From NCBI GenBank assembly GCA_015064155.1, contig SVST01000006.1:1-64000 (forward strand): a DNA stretch of 64,000 nucleotides. Reading direction: 5' to 3'. Below are positions 7,977 to 17,865 of the stretch, piece by piece. Each line of letters starts with the position of its first letter. Within the stretch, counting starts at the first letter, position 1. A model generated the notes under the pieces. The model ran no database searches and was not told the DNA's origin. It saw nothing but the letters and a program-made list of their open reading frames with translations. This DNA is from Oscillospiraceae bacterium. Lineage in GTDB: Bacteria; Bacillota; Clostridia; Oscillospirales; CAG-272. The translations under genes were made by a program, and so were the position numbers.

Positions 7977-10900
7977 TTATTTGAGTTTTACGGTGCCGTC
8001 CGAGCAAACCACCTCGGTTGCGGGGACGTTGTAGTTCCAATCGGGACCCTTTGAAATTGCATTCCACTCGACAACCGTGCCTTGGAACGTGATGCTTGTA
8101 AGGCTACTGCAATTATAGAACGCATATTTTCCGATGCTCGTGACGCTGTTCGGAAGCGTAATACTTTCGAGGTGACTACAAGAAGAAAACGCAAAATCAC
8201 CGATGCCAACCGTATTATCGCGTAAAGTTACAGATGTTACGGCAGTATCGCAATCAATTGCCCATTTGTCTACGTAAAATATCCCGCCTTCTTTCTTGAT
8301 TAGCATTCTGCAACCATCAAACGCATCAAGACCGATTTTCGTGACACTGTCAGGAATCGTGATGCTTGTCAGTCTACTGCAACCCCAGAACGCAGAAGAG
8401 CCGATGCTCGTGACACTGTTTCCAAGCATGATGCTTGTAAGACTTGTGCAATCCTTAAACGCAGCATCACCGATGTGCTTGACACTGTTCGGAATTGCGA
8501 TGCTTGTCAGGCTATTGCAAGAATTGAATGCTCCACAACCGATGCCAACCGTATTCTCGCGTAAGGTTACAGACGTTACCGAGGAAACATAACCAATTAC
8601 CCATTTGTCTACGTAAAATATATCGTTTTCTTTCTGTATCAGCTTTGTACAACCATAGAACGCAGAATCGCCGATGCTCGTGACACTATCAGGAATCGTA
8701 ATGCTTGTAAGGCTACTGCAACGAGAGAACGCAGAATCGCCGATGCTCGTGACACTATCAGGAATCGTAATGCTTGTAAGGCTACTGCAACGAGAGAACG
8801 CAGAATCGCCGATGCTTGTGACACTACCAGGGATAGTGATACTTGTAAGGCTACTGCACCTACGGAACGCAGAATCGCCGATGCTTGTGACACTACCAGG
8901 GATAGTGATGCTTGTAAGGCTACTGCAACCATAGAACGCTTCATAGCCGATGCTCGTGACACTTCCGTCGGTCGGGGTTACGCTGTTTTTGCATCCAGCA
9001 ATCAAGGTTTTGCTTGCCGTTTCAATCAAACAGTTGCCGGCGGAATGGTAGGTTTTGTTGCCGGCTTCAACGGTGATGCTTGTAAGGCTACTGCAATCAG
9101 CAAACGCCCCATCACCGATGCTCGTGACACTGTTCGGAATCGTGGTGCTTGTAAGGCTACTGCAACCATCGAACGCAGAATAGCCGATGCTCGTGACACT
9201 ACCAGGGATAGTGATGCTTGTAAGGCTACTGCACCTACGGAACGCAGAATCGCCGATGCTCATGACACTTCCGTCGGTTGGGATCACGCTGTTTTTGCAT
9301 CCTGCAATCAAGGTTTTGCTTGCCGTTTCAATCAAACAATTGCCGGAGGAATGATAGGTTTTGTTACCTGCTTCGACCGTGATACTTGTCAGACCATTAC
9401 AACCGGAGAACGCCCCCATATCTATGCTCGTGACGCAGTTGCCAATCGTGATGCTTGTAAGGCTACTGCAATTAGAGAACGCAAACATTCCGATACTCAT
9501 GACACCGTTGGTTCTGATTGTGATGCTTGTAAGGCTACTGCAATCAGAGAACGCCCCATCGCCGATGCTCGTGACACTGTCCGGAATCGTGATGCTTGTA
9601 AGGCTACTGCAATCAGAGAACGCATTCCATCCGATGCTCGTAACACTATTCGGAATTGCAATGCTTGTAAGGCTATGGCAACCATAGAATGCCCCTATAC
9701 CAATGCTCGTGACACTTTCGTCTGTCGGGACCACGCTGTTTTTGCAGCCTGCGATCAAGGTTCTGCTTGCTGTTTCAATCAAACAGTTGCCGGTGGAATG
9801 ATACGTTTTATTACCTGCTTCAACCGTGATGCTGGTGAGGCTACTACAATAACGGAACGCATGATCACCGATGCTCATGACACTGTTTGGAATTGTGATA
9901 CTTGTAAGGCTACTGCAACCATCGAACGCAGAATCGCCGATGCTCGTGACACTGTTCGGAATCGAGATACTCGTTAGGCTATCGCAACTAGAGAACGCAT
10001 AACCACCAATGCTCGTGACACTATCAGGGATAGTGATGCTTGTAAGGCGATAGCAACCAAAGAACGCACGATAGCCGATGCACGTGACACAGTTTGGAAT
10101 CGTGATACTTGAAAGCCAATGGGACACAAGGAATGCATCCTCGCCGATGCTTGTGACAGGCAATCCCTTGTATTTTGCGGGGATATTAACCGAGGTGGCA
10201 TTGCCGGTGTAATCCTTTACGTAGTACGCTTTGCCGGATTTTTCGAACACCAAGCCTACATCGGTGTACGAATCTTCGCAAACCTCGCATTTGTCGTCGG
10301 TTCCATAGGAGTGTCCTCCCGGTGTTACAATTGTTTCGGTAATACTGTCGCCGCAAGAGCAGGTTTTCGTTTGCTTGCCGTCTGTGAAGCATCCCACGGG
10401 GGTAATTACGGAAACTTCCGTATATTCATGAACATGTGGAGGCTCCGTTTCTTCGGGGTCCTCGTCGGAAGTTTCGGGTTCTTCGGCGGAAGATTCGGGC
10501 TCTTCGGAGCTTGTGGGCTCTTCAACAGAAGACTCGGGCTCCTCAACGGAAGACTCGGGCTCTTCTGAAGTTTCGGGTTCCTCGGAAGTTTCGGGCTCCT
10601 CAACGGAAGACTCGGGCTCCGCAGAAGTTTCGGGCTCTTCAACGGAAGACTCGGGTTCCTCGCAAGTTTCGGGTTCTTCTATGGAAGACTCGGGTTCCTC
10701 GGAAGTTTCGGGTTCTGCAACAGAAGACTCGGGTTCCTCGGAAGTTTCAGGCTCCTCAGCGGAAGACTCGGATTCCTCGGAAGTTTCGGGCTCTTCAACA
10801 GAAGACTCGGGAACTTCTACGGAAGACTCGGGTTCCTCAACGGAAGACTCGGGCTCTTCAACAGAAGACTCGGGTTCTTCGGCGGAAGTTTCGGGTTCTT

Positions 10901-11480
10901 CGGCGGAAGTTTCGGGTTCTTCGGCGGAAGTTTCGGGTTCTTCTACGGAAGACTCGGGTTCCTCGGAAGTTTCAGGCTCCTCAGCGGAAGACTCGGGTTC
11001 CTCGGAAGTTTCGGGCTCTTCAACAGAAGACTCGGGAACTTCTACGGAAGACTCGGGTTCCTCAACGGAAGACTCGGGCTCTTCAACAGAAGACTCGGGT
11101 TCTTCGGCGGAAGTTTCGGGTTCTTCGGCGGAAGTTTCGGGTTCTTCTACGGAAGACTCGGGCTCTTCAACAGAAGACTCGGGCTCTTCAACAGAAGACT
11201 CGGGCTCTTCAACGGAAGATTCGGGCTCCTCTACGGAAGATTCGGGCTCTTCAACGGAAGTTTCGGGTTCTTCAACGGAAGACTCGGGCTCTTCAACGGA
11301 AGACTCAGGTTCTTCGGAACTTTCGGGTTCTTCGGAACTTCCCGGCTCCTCCGAGCTCGCCGGTGCATCTGTCGTCACGTCATTTGTTGTTTCGTCGTCG
11401 GTTTTGTTTTGCTCTGCGCAGCCAACCGCCAACACACAAACAAGCAGACACATCAACAACACCCAAAACAGTTTTTTCAC
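7977..11480 (-). CDS. BspA-like leucine-rich-repeat surface lipoprotein with (S/T)-E-E-P-E stalk
   Basis: I choose the GTG at 11480, behind GAGGAG, giving 1167 residues. The signal peptide ends in a lipobox (LAVGC, Cys21), so the protein is anchored in the outer leaflet of the membrane. Residues about 43-345 are a low-complexity stalk made of P-E-(S/T)-S-x-E-E units. A Cys-containing HVHEYTE...CSCGD...[12 protein letters not shown] segment follows, and then about 27 TpLRR/LRR_5 units of the type [23 protein letters not shown]. Three long insertions with [28 protein letters not shown] interrupt the repeats. BspA-like proteins are often adhesins. The actual ligand is unknown. A paralogue with the same ends lies at 32431-34548. 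Confidence 0.93.
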   Translation of the reverse strand: MKKLFWVLLMCLLVCVLAVGCAEQNKTDDETTNDVTTDAPASSEEPGSSEEPESSEEPESSVEEPESSVEEPETSVEEPESSVEEPESSVEEPESSVEEPESSVEEPESSVEEPETSAEEPETSAEEPESSVEEPESSVEEPESSVEVPESSVEEPETSEEPESSAEEPETSEEPESSVEEPETSAEEPETSAEEPETSAEEPESSVEEPESSVEEPESSVEVPESSVEEPETSEESESSAEEPETSEEPESSVAEPETSEEPESSIEEPETCEEPESSVEEPETSAEPESSVEEPETSEEPETSEEPESSVEEPESSVEEPTSSEEPESSAEEPETSDEDPEETEPPHVHEYTEVSVITPVGCFTDGKQTKTCSCGDSITETIVTPGGHSYGTDDKCEVCEDSYTDVGLVFEKSGKAYYVKDYTGNATSVNIPAKYKGLPVTSIGEDAFLVSHWLSSITIPNCVTCIGYRAFFGCYRLTSITIPDSVTSIGGYAFSSCDSLTSISIPNSVTSIGDSAFDGCSSLTSITIPNSVMSIGDHAFRYCSSLTSITVEAGNKTYHSTGNCLIETASRTLIAGCKNSVVPTDESVTSIGIGAFYGCHSLTSIAIPNSVTSIGWNAFSDCSSLTSITIPDSVTSIGDGAFSDCSSLTSITIRTNGVMSIGMFAFSNCSSLTSITIGNCVTSIDMGAFSGCNGLTSITVEAGNKTYHSSGNCLIETASKTLIAGCKNSVIPTDGSVMSIGDSAFRRCSSLTSITIPGSVTSIGYSAFDGCSSLTSTTIPNSVTSIGDGAFADCSSLTSITVEAGNKTYHSAGNCLIETASKTLIAGCKNSVTPTDGSVTSIGYEAFYGCSSLTSITIPGSVTSIGDSAFRRCSSLTSITIPGSVTSIGDSAFSRCSSLTSITIPDSVTSIGDSAFSRCSSLTSITIPDSVTSIGDSAFYGCTKLIQKENDIFYVDKWVIGYVSSVTSVTLRENTVGIGCGAFNSCNSLTSIAIPNSVKHIGDAAFKDCTSLTSIMLGNSVTSIGSSAFWGCSRLTSITIPDSVTKIGLDAFDGCRMLIKKEGGIFYVDKWAIDCDTAVTSVTLRDNTVGIGDFAFSSCSHLESITLPNSVTSIGKYAFYNCSSLTSITFQGTVVEWNAISKGPDWNYNVPATEVVCSDGTVKLK
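10450..11360. repeat. Tandem repeat array coding the P-E-S/T-S-x-E-E stalk
   Basis: About 900 bases of imperfect tandem units of 18-21 bases (6-7 codons). Higher-order copies exist: the block around 10780-10960 is nearly repeated around 11020-11150. Unit lengths are multiples of three, so gain or loss of units would keep the frame and alter stalk length. Confidence 0.9.
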
Positions 11481-11532
11481 GTCTTTTCTCCTCGTGTCAA
11501 TAAAATTGGAACGTAAAATGCTTTCCAAACTC

Positions 11533-11561
11533 ATTCTATCACATCTTTCGAAAAATGTCAA
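11533..11561 (-). promoter_or_regulatory. Promoter of the BspA-like gene
   Basis: On the minus strand TTGACA (11561-11556), 17 bases, TAGAAT (11538-11533). The predicted leader is only about 45 bases. Confidence 0.75.
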
Positions 11562-11597
11562 TGATAAGTTTTATAAAACAACGCTTTCCCGCCTCCC

Positions 11598-11621
11598 CTG
11601 CAAACGCAGAAGCGTTTGCAG
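11598..11621. repeat. Palindrome CTGCAAACGC-AGAA-GCGTTTGCAG
   Basis: Perfect 10-base inverted repeat with a 4-base loop and no T-run on either side. Confidence 0.6.
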
Positions 11622-11702
11622 AACGAAAGACGGATAAGCCGTGTTTAGCGGTTCGTTCGTCGCTCGTTCAACTGTAAAAGGTTTTGGGGTAAGGGGTGGT
11701 TT

Positions 11703-11745
11703 GGAGGGGAGATGGAGTTTCCGAGGAAAAGTCCCTCTCCCCTCC
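11703..11745. repeat. Palindrome GGAGGGGAGA...TCTCCCCTCC
   Basis: 14-base arms (11703-11716 and 11732-11745) with one mismatch. It resembles the other purine/pyrimidine-rich palindromes near 7700 and may belong to the same dispersed family. Confidence 0.5.
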
Positions 11746-11788
11746 GTAAAAACTCCTATTATCTAAACAGTTTATTTTCCAAAACCAG

Positions 11789-11817
11789 TAGACAAGCCAA
11801 GCAAAATGTGATATAAT
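11789..11817 (+). promoter_or_regulatory. Promoter of the MBL-hydrolase-gltX-glnS operon
   Basis: TAGACA (11789-11794), a 17-base gap, then TATAAT (11812-11817). Confidence 0.75.
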
Positions 11818-11852
11818 AATATGAAAAATTGTTTTGATCGGGAGGTTGTCAC

Positions 11853-12467
11853 GTGACGCTTGAAAAGCTTTGTCCCGGGTCATGGGGTTCGAATTGCTAT
11901 CTGCTGGTTTCGGGCACGCATGCCGCAGTGGTCGATCCCAGCGTCAAGGCGGAAACGCTTTGCACGCTCCTGCAGCAAAAATACGGCGCAACGCTCGATT
12001 TTATTCTGCTCACGCACGGTCATTTCGATCACGTTGTGTCGGTTGATACGCTACGTGATCTGACGGGTGCCTCGCTGTATATGCACAAATGGGACGCCGA
12101 AATGCTCTCGGACGCGAAAAAAAGTGCATTTTACACCTTTTTCCGTGTCGATCAAACCTACCGCGCTCCAGAACGGTTGTTAGAAGACGGCGACGAATTG
12201 ACTCTTGGCGAGGAAACGATCCGCGTCATTGCCACTCCGGGTCACTCGATGGGCTCGGTTTGCTATCTTTGCAACGACGAATTTTTGATCACGGGTGACA
12301 CGCTCTTCGCTATGGGATATGGGCGGTACGACCTTTGGGGCGGTGACGAGAAAACGCTGTTTGATTCGCTGGCTTCGCTTCGCTCCCTCCCGCAACACCT
12401 GCCAATCTACCCCGGTCACGGCGAATCTGCCTTGCTGGGTGCGGCATTGGACAACATCATTTACTGA
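11853..12467 (+). CDS. MBL-fold metallo-hydrolase (glyoxalase II-like)
   Basis: 204 residues from a GTG start behind GGGAGG. The two-metal motif THGHFDH (about residues 52-58), the ATPGHSMGS histidine, GDTLF aspartate and YPGHGE histidine are all present, as in YcbL/GloB-like hydrolases. It lacks the C-terminal domain of true glyoxalase II. Substrate is unknown and could be a thioester or another small ester. It is the first gene of a probable six-gene operon ending at 18604. Confidence 0.88.
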   Translation: MTLEKLCPGSWGSNCYLLVSGTHAAVVDPSVKAETLCTLLQQKYGATLDFILLTHGHFDHVVSVDTLRDLTGASLYMHKWDAEMLSDAKKSAFYTFFRVDQTYRAPERLLEDGDELTLGEETIRVIATPGHSMGSVCYLCNDEFLITGDTLFAMGYGRYDLWGGDEKTLFDSLASLRSLPQHLPIYPGHGESALLGAALDNIIY

Positions 12468-12485
12468 AAAAAAGGAGAAGCTTCC

Positions 12486-13238
12486 ATGGAACAACAGGAG
12501 CTTTGGATCAAATCAACACTTGACGGCACAATGCAACCGTCGCTCTTCTACCGCGCATCCGCGCCTAACCGTCCCTTGCTCGTCGGTCTTCATACCTGGA
12601 GCTTTGATCGGTTCAATCAAATTGAAAATATGCTTCCCTTTGCCACGGAGAACGATTTCAATCTCTTGCTCCCCGAATTTCGCGGAAAAAACAGAAAAGA
12701 AAATCCGAACTGCACACAAGCCTGCGGCTCCCCTCTTGCAAAGCAGGATATCGTGGATGCGATTGATTACGTCATTGCAAACGAGTCGGCTGACCCCGAA
12801 AACGTCTTTTTATTGGGAGCAAGCGGCGGCGGTCACATGGCACTCTTGATGGCAGGCTTTTGCCCCGAACGCTTTAAGGCAATCTGCGCATACGTACCGA
12901 TTACAGATCTTGTAAAATGGTCGGTGGAAAACCCGAAATACGGAAACCACGTAGATCTTTGCTGTCGGGGTGATCAAGCACAGATGCTTGAGCGCTCCCC
13001 CATCAGTTATATTGACACCATTGCCAAAGCCAATCTGAAAATCTGCCATGGAAAATACGATTCGGTTGTTCCCGTAAGACAGAGCATTGAGCTGTATAAC
13101 CTCATTTACGAAAAATATCCCACTTCGCGCGTCTTTTTGGATATTTTCGACGGCGGTCACCAGCTTGATATGAAACAAGCTGCATATTGGATTCTCTCGC
13201 AATATCAAAAGAAAAAGGCAACACAGGTAACGGGTTGA
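12486..13238 (+). CDS. Alpha/beta hydrolase (prolyl-oligopeptidase-like fold)
   Basis: The protein has 250 residues and no signal peptide, so it is cytosolic. The nucleophile elbow is GASGGG (Ser near residue 118), the acid is in CHGKYDSVVP and the histidine is in DGGHQLD near the C-terminus. The fold resembles S9-type peptidases and acetyl-xylan esterases, but no propeller domain is present. AAAGGAG precedes its ATG, and it begins 18 bases after the metallo-hydrolase stop, so the two are likely co-translated. Substrate cannot be inferred. Confidence 0.82.
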   Translation: MEQQELWIKSTLDGTMQPSLFYRASAPNRPLLVGLHTWSFDRFNQIENMLPFATENDFNLLLPEFRGKNRKENPNCTQACGSPLAKQDIVDAIDYVIANESADPENVFLLGASGGGHMALLMAGFCPERFKAICAYVPITDLVKWSVENPKYGNHVDLCCRGDQAQMLERSPISYIDTIAKANLKICHGKYDSVVPVRQSIELYNLIYEKYPTSRVFLDIFDGGHQLDMKQAAYWILSQYQKKKATQVTG

Positions 13239-13287
13239 CCGTTCCCTTTATCCCATCAAAAAGTTTTACCACAGAAAGGATATAACC

Positions 13288-14973
13288 ATGGACTACCAAC
13301 TTCTTGCCGAGCTTCTTTTCCCCAACGTCACCGAAACGCCCGCAGATATCGAGGCAAAATTTCCGCCTCGACAGCTTCCCGAGGGAGCAAAGGTCACGCG
13401 ATTTGCACCCAGCCCCACAGGATTCGTTCACTTCGGAGGACTTTTCCCCTCCACCGTCGGGGAGCGTCTTGCCCATCAAAGCGGCGGTGTATTCTTCCTC
13501 CGAATCGAAGATACCGACGCAAAGCGTGAGGTAGAGGGTGCTGCAGAGGGGCTCATTCGTACCCTGGCACGCTACGGAATCCGTTTTGACGAGGGTGCCG
13601 TAATCGGTGAGAACGGTTCCATCTGCGACAGCGGTGCGTACGGACCTTACCTGCAAAGTCAGCGCGGTCCAATCTATCACGTATTTGCAAAGAAGCTGGT
13701 ACAGGACGGAAAAGCATACCCGGTTTTCACCACCAAGGAAGAGCTGGAAGCCTTAAATACAGTCGATAAAAAAGCTGAAATCAAAGCCAAGGATTGGCAC
13801 GAGGATCAAAGCGCACATCGCGAGGAGATGCTCAAGGCGCGTGAGATTACCTTGGAGGAGGTCAAAGCACATCTTGCGGCAGGCGACCCCTTTGTGCTGC
13901 GCTTGTTAGCCGACGGTGACCCCGAAAAGAAAACACCCTTTACAGATCTGATCAAGGGTAAATTGGAAATTCCCGAAAACGACGAGGATTTCGTATTGCT
14001 CAAGAGCGACGGAATCCCGACCTACCACTTTGCACACGCGGTGGACGATCATCTGATGGGAACAACGCACGTCATCCGCGGTGAGGAATGGCTCCCAAGC
14101 CTTGCAAAGCACATCATGCTGTTCCGCTACCTCGGCTTCCGTTTGCCCAAGTTTATGCACATCGCACAGATCATGCGTCTGGATGAGAACGGCAATAAGA
14201 AAAAACTCTCCAAGCGCGATATGGGTGCCAATATGGACGACTACAGCCGCATGGGCTACGATGCTGCCTGCGTTTGCGAATATATCATGACGCTTCTCAA
14301 CTCCAACTATGAGGAGTGGCACATGCAAAACCCCGAGAAGCCTTACACAGACTTCCCCTTTAATATCAAGAAAATGAGTTCCTCGGGCTGTCTTTTTGAT
14401 TTCAACAAGCTCAACGACGTTTCCAAAAACATCATTTCGCGCATGGATGCCGACACCGTTACCGCACGCGTAACCGACTGGGCAAAGGTCTACGACCCCG
14501 AGTTCGGAGCACTGCTTTCCGAAAATCCGCAGTACACAACCGACATCTTTGCAATCGGTCGCGGCGGAAAGAAGCCTCGCAAGGATCTTGCCACCTGGGC
14601 AGACGCAAAGCCTTATATGGGCTTCTTCTTCGACGAGCTGTTCACCGTTGAGGATTCTTACGACGAAAAATTTGATCCCGCCGACATTAAATCCGCGCTT
14701 TCCGCGTTCCTTGCAAGCTACGACCATGCCGACGACATGAACACCTGGTTCGAAAAGATCAAGGCTGTAGCTCGCTCGATCGGTTATGCCGACGATATGA
14801 AGGCTTATAAAGCATCTCCCGAGGCATACCGCGGAAGCGTTGCCGACGTCAGCATGTTCTTGCGCGTTGCCGTAACGGGCAAGCTCAATTCCCCCGATAT
14901 GTACGCTGTCATGCAGGTCATGGGCGACGCCCGCGTAAGAGCCCGCATTGAAGCAATGATCGCATCTCTGTAA
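13288..14973 (+). CDS. gltX: Glutamate--tRNA ligase
   Basis: 561 residues, longer than the usual 470-500. A roughly 35-residue N-terminal extension precedes the class I signature RFAPSPTGFVHFGG (HIGH-like). LRIEDTDAKREVEGA, GEEWLPSLAKH and the KMSKS-like KKLSKRD follow. Charging of tRNA-Glu is expected. It sits 25 bases before glnS, so the operon supplies both enzymes. A bacterium with a true GlnRS needs a GluRS that does not mischarge tRNA-Gln, although the specificity residues cannot be judged here. Confidence 0.95.
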   Translation: MDYQLLAELLFPNVTETPADIEAKFPPRQLPEGAKVTRFAPSPTGFVHFGGLFPSTVGERLAHQSGGVFFLRIEDTDAKREVEGAAEGLIRTLARYGIRFDEGAVIGENGSICDSGAYGPYLQSQRGPIYHVFAKKLVQDGKAYPVFTTKEELEALNTVDKKAEIKAKDWHEDQSAHREEMLKAREITLEEVKAHLAAGDPFVLRLLADGDPEKKTPFTDLIKGKLEIPENDEDFVLLKSDGIPTYHFAHAVDDHLMGTTHVIRGEEWLPSLAKHIMLFRYLGFRLPKFMHIAQIMRLDENGNKKKLSKRDMGANMDDYSRMGYDAACVCEYIMTLLNSNYEEWHMQNPEKPYTDFPFNIKKMSSSGCLFDFNKLNDVSKNIISRMDADTVTARVTDWAKVYDPEFGALLSENPQYTTDIFAIGRGGKKPRKDLATWADAKPYMGFFFDELFTVEDSYDEKFDPADIKSALSAFLASYDHADDMNTWFEKIKAVARSIGYADDMKAYKASPEAYRGSVADVSMFLRVAVTGKLNSPDMYAVMQVMGDARVRARIEAMIASL

Positions 14974-14998
14974 CCATCAAGAAAGGTTTGAAAATACT

Positions 14999-16654
14999 AT
15001 GGCAGAATTAGAAAGAAACTTTATCCTCGATATCGTTGACGAGGATCTGGCAGGCAATCCCAATCTGAAAATTCACACCCGCTTCCCTCCCGAGCCCAAC
15101 GGTTATCTGCACATCGGCTCGGTAAAGGCAATCTGCATCAACACCGACGTTGCCAACAAATACAGCGGCTTGTTCAATCTGCGTTACGACGATACCAATC
15201 CCGCAAAGGAATCGGATGAGTTTGTCCGTTCCATCCGCGAGGACCTGGAATGGCTGGGTGCCACTCCCACGGGCGGTGTCTTCTACGGCTCGGATTACTT
15301 TGGCAAGTGCTATGAGTTTGCCGTTCAGCTCATCAAGCAGGGCGACGCTTACGTTTGCGACCTTTCCAAGGACGACCTGGCAGACTACAAGGGTACCGAC
15401 CGCGCGCAGGCATCCAAGGAATCCCCCTATCGCAACCGTTCCATCGAAGAAAACCTTGCATTGTTTGAGCGCATGAGAAAGGGCGAGTTCCCCGACGGCG
15501 CACGAACGCTTCGCGCAAAGATCGATCCATCCTCGGACAACCCCTATCTGCGCGATCCCGTCATCTACCGCATCAAGCATATCCATCACCACCGTCAGGG
15601 CGACGAATGGTGTGTTTATCCCATGTACGACTTTGCACATCCCATCCAGGATGCATTGGAGGGCATCACCCACTCTCTTTGCTCCAGTGAGTTCCGCAAC
15701 CACCGTCCGCTTTACGACTGGGTAGTGGACAAGATCGGCTTTGAAAAGAAGCCTCACCAGTGGGAGTTCGGTCGTATGAACATCACCTACACCGTTATGT
15801 CCAAGCGTTATCTGCGCCAATTGGTAGAAGAAGGTCACGTTGACGGCTGGGACGACCCCCGTCTTCCTACCCTGTGCGGTCTTCGCCGCCGCGGTTATAC
15901 CCCCTCTGCCCTCTTCACCTTTGTACGTGAGGCAGGCGTGACCAACACCGACCATACCGTTGACATTCGTCAGCTTGAGGCATGCGTACGCGACGATTTG
16001 AACGAAAACGCGCTGCGCCGTGTGGGAATTGCTAACCCCATCAAGGTTGTGATCGACAACTATCCCGAAGACCGCGAAGAAATGATCGCGCTCCCCAACC
16101 ATCCGCAAAAGCCCGAGCTTGGCACGAGAAACGTGCCGATGACGCGCGAGATCTATATCGATGCCGACGACTTTGCCGAGGTTCCGCCTCCCAAGTTCTT
16201 CCGCTTGAAGCCCGACGGAGAGGTTCGTTTGATGGGCGGCTATATCATCAAGTGTGCCGGCATTGAAAAGAATGAAGACGGATCGATCAAGTGCATCCAC
16301 GCAACCGCCGATCTGGAAACCGGCAACGGTATGCCCGCCGACGGACGCAAGATCAAGGGAACTATCCACTGGCTCTCTGCCAAGTATGCGCGTCCCGCAA
16401 CCTTTATGCTGTACGAACGTCTGTTTAACATTGAAAATACCGCCGACGTTCCCGAGGGAAAGACCTATCTCGATTTCCTCAATCCAGAGTCGCTGTCCAA
16501 GCTGGAAAACGCTGTGGTAGAGCCGTGTCTTGACGACGCTGCCCCCGGTGAAAAATTCCAGTTCGTTCGCGTCGGTTACTTCTGCAAGGATACCAAGAAT
16601 GCTGCTACCTTCAACCGCATCGTCGGCTTAAAGGACAGCTTCCCGAAAAAATAA
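14999..16654 (+). CDS. glnS: Glutamine--tRNA ligase
   Basis: 551 residues, matching bacterial GlnRS. FPPEPNGYLHIGSVKAI carries the HIGH motif, NLRYDDTNPAKE the conserved acidic loop, and VMSKRYL the KMSKS loop. The C-terminal half contains the beta-barrel anticodon-binding domains of the family (GTIHWLSAKYA, FQFVRVGYFCKD). GlnRS is less common in Firmicutes, where many species make Gln-tRNA with GatCAB, so this gene shows a direct route is available here. Cotranscribed with gltX. Confidence 0.97.
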   Translation: MAELERNFILDIVDEDLAGNPNLKIHTRFPPEPNGYLHIGSVKAICINTDVANKYSGLFNLRYDDTNPAKESDEFVRSIREDLEWLGATPTGGVFYGSDYFGKCYEFAVQLIKQGDAYVCDLSKDDLADYKGTDRAQASKESPYRNRSIEENLALFERMRKGEFPDGARTLRAKIDPSSDNPYLRDPVIYRIKHIHHHRQGDEWCVYPMYDFAHPIQDALEGITHSLCSSEFRNHRPLYDWVVDKIGFEKKPHQWEFGRMNITYTVMSKRYLRQLVEEGHVDGWDDPRLPTLCGLRRRGYTPSALFTFVREAGVTNTDHTVDIRQLEACVRDDLNENALRRVGIANPIKVVIDNYPEDREEMIALPNHPQKPELGTRNVPMTREIYIDADDFAEVPPPKFFRLKPDGEVRLMGGYIIKCAGIEKNEDGSIKCIHATADLETGNGMPADGRKIKGTIHWLSAKYARPATFMLYERLFNIENTADVPEGKTYLDFLNPESLSKLENAVVEPCLDDAAPGEKFQFVRVGYFCKDTKNAATFNRIVGLKDSFPKK

Positions 16655-16675
16655 AGTTCACTACGGAGGTCTACC

Positions 16676-17836
16676 ATGAAAGACTATTTGATGAAGAATT
16701 CGCCGATCCGCTTCGTCAACCTGATCGACGGTGATTGCGTCAACGAGCGCGACGGCAAGAAGATCGAAAACGGCATTGAAATTCCCGTTATTGTGGAAGC
16801 ACCCGCAAACAGCGAGATCCTCCTCAACGGCATTCCCATGCAAGAGGAAAACGGCAACTATACTGCCACGGTAAAGCTTTACGGCTATCACAATACCCTC
16901 TTTGCCGAGGACCGTACGAACGGAACCAACGTCAAAATCGTTATTCGCTATATTCCCTATGCGGTTGGAAAATACCGTTTTTCCTCCGACGATAACATCC
17001 TCTTTTTGCAAGACATCACCGAGCATCAAGACACCTACAAGTCGATCTTCGAAAATCCGTATCTTGCCATTTATAAAAAAGCGCACGATCTGTACGGAGC
17101 AAAAGTACATTTGAATCTCTTTTACGAATTCAACGAGAAAAGCGGCAAAAATTTTGCAAATTCGCACGGCTACTTCAATCTTTCCATGATGACCGACAAA
17201 TTTAAGGACGAGTTTTTCGCAAACGCCGATTGGCTGAAGCTGGCATTCCATGCCAATGCGGACAACCCGGCATATCCCTATTCCGAGGCAACCGCCGAGC
17301 AGATCACCGAGGATTGTATCCGTGTACACCGTGAGATTATTCGTTTTGCGGGTCCCGCTTCGATCAGCAACACCACCACCACGCATTTTGGCAGCGGAAA
17401 CCGCGAATGTGTCCGCGCACTCCGTTCGTTGGGCTACACCTCGCTCACAGGATATTTCCTGGTACGCGACGGCAAATCTTGGGTTTCCTATTATACCCCC
17501 GTTGACGTGTGTGAGCACGTCAGTGAGCGCGATTTTTGGTACGATACCGAGGAGGATATGCTCTTTGGCAGAATCGACCGCGTAACCAACATCGGCCCCT
17601 TGGAAGAGGTCATGCAAGACGTACGCGACACGGCAGCACACCCCCACCGCGGCGGGTTTGTTTCGGTGATGATTCATGAACAGTATTTCTACGAGGATTA
17701 CAAGCTCCATCTTCCCGACTTTGCAGAGCGCATTCTCGCGCCTTGCCGTTATCTTTGGGAGCACGGCTACGTAGGCGCACATATCTCGGAGGCAACGAGA
17801 GAACCCAATCTTTGCGAAAATCCTCTGTTTCGGTAA
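16676..17836 (+). CDS. Uncharacterised protein, possible deacetylase-like barrel
   Basis: 386 residues starting behind GGAGG. There is no signal peptide or membrane segment. Residues 1-100 look like a small beta-sandwich (V-I-V-E-A-P-A-N-S-E-I-L-L-N-G). The rest starts with KYRFSSDDNILFLQDI and includes AKVHLNLFYEFNE, KLAFHANADNPAYPY, ISNTTTTHFG and GYFLVRDG, with conserved Asp and His residues spaced as in NodB-like polysaccharide deacetylase barrels. I recall similar hypothetical proteins in other Firmicutes but no characterised member. It lies between glnS and an SGNH hydrolase, so a role in carbohydrate or glycan turnover is possible but unproven. Confidence 0.6.
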   Translation: MKDYLMKNSPIRFVNLIDGDCVNERDGKKIENGIEIPVIVEAPANSEILLNGIPMQEENGNYTATVKLYGYHNTLFAEDRTNGTNVKIVIRYIPYAVGKYRFSSDDNILFLQDITEHQDTYKSIFENPYLAIYKKAHDLYGAKVHLNLFYEFNEKSGKNFANSHGYFNLSMMTDKFKDEFFANADWLKLAFHANADNPAYPYSEATAEQITEDCIRVHREIIRFAGPASISNTTTTHFGSGNRECVRALRSLGYTSLTGYFLVRDGKSWVSYYTPVDVCEHVSERDFWYDTEEDMLFGRIDRVTNIGPLEEVMQDVRDTAAHPHRGGFVSVMIHEQYFYEDYKLHLPDFAERILAPCRYLWEHGYVGAHISEATREPNLCENPLFR

Positions 17837-17865
17837 GCTAAAAAAGCAAAAGGAGGAAGTTTCAA

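Larger units (their letters stand above)
11481..11852. other. Gap between divergent BspA-like and MBL-fold genes
   Basis: 372 bases with no gene. It contains a promoter for each flanking gene (11533-11561 minus, 11789-11817 plus) and two perfect or near-perfect palindromes. The 11623-11700 part is unremarkable. Confidence 0.6.

Noticed and set aside
8640-9900. Possible CRISPR-like repeats in the LRR region
   Set aside because: Unit of 69 bases is coding LRR, spacers are not unique, and the frame is maintained over the full region.
10436-11637. Long repeat frames (RKTRAP and STEDSGSS types) on the plus strand
   Set aside because: Artefacts of the tandem repeats of the BspA-like stalk on the other strand; start and end make no sense and no ribosome site is found.
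11600-11800. Possible T-box (GGGGTGG pieces)
   Set aside because: No T-box consensus, no specifier hairpin, and no amino-acid-related gene directly downstream of a leader.
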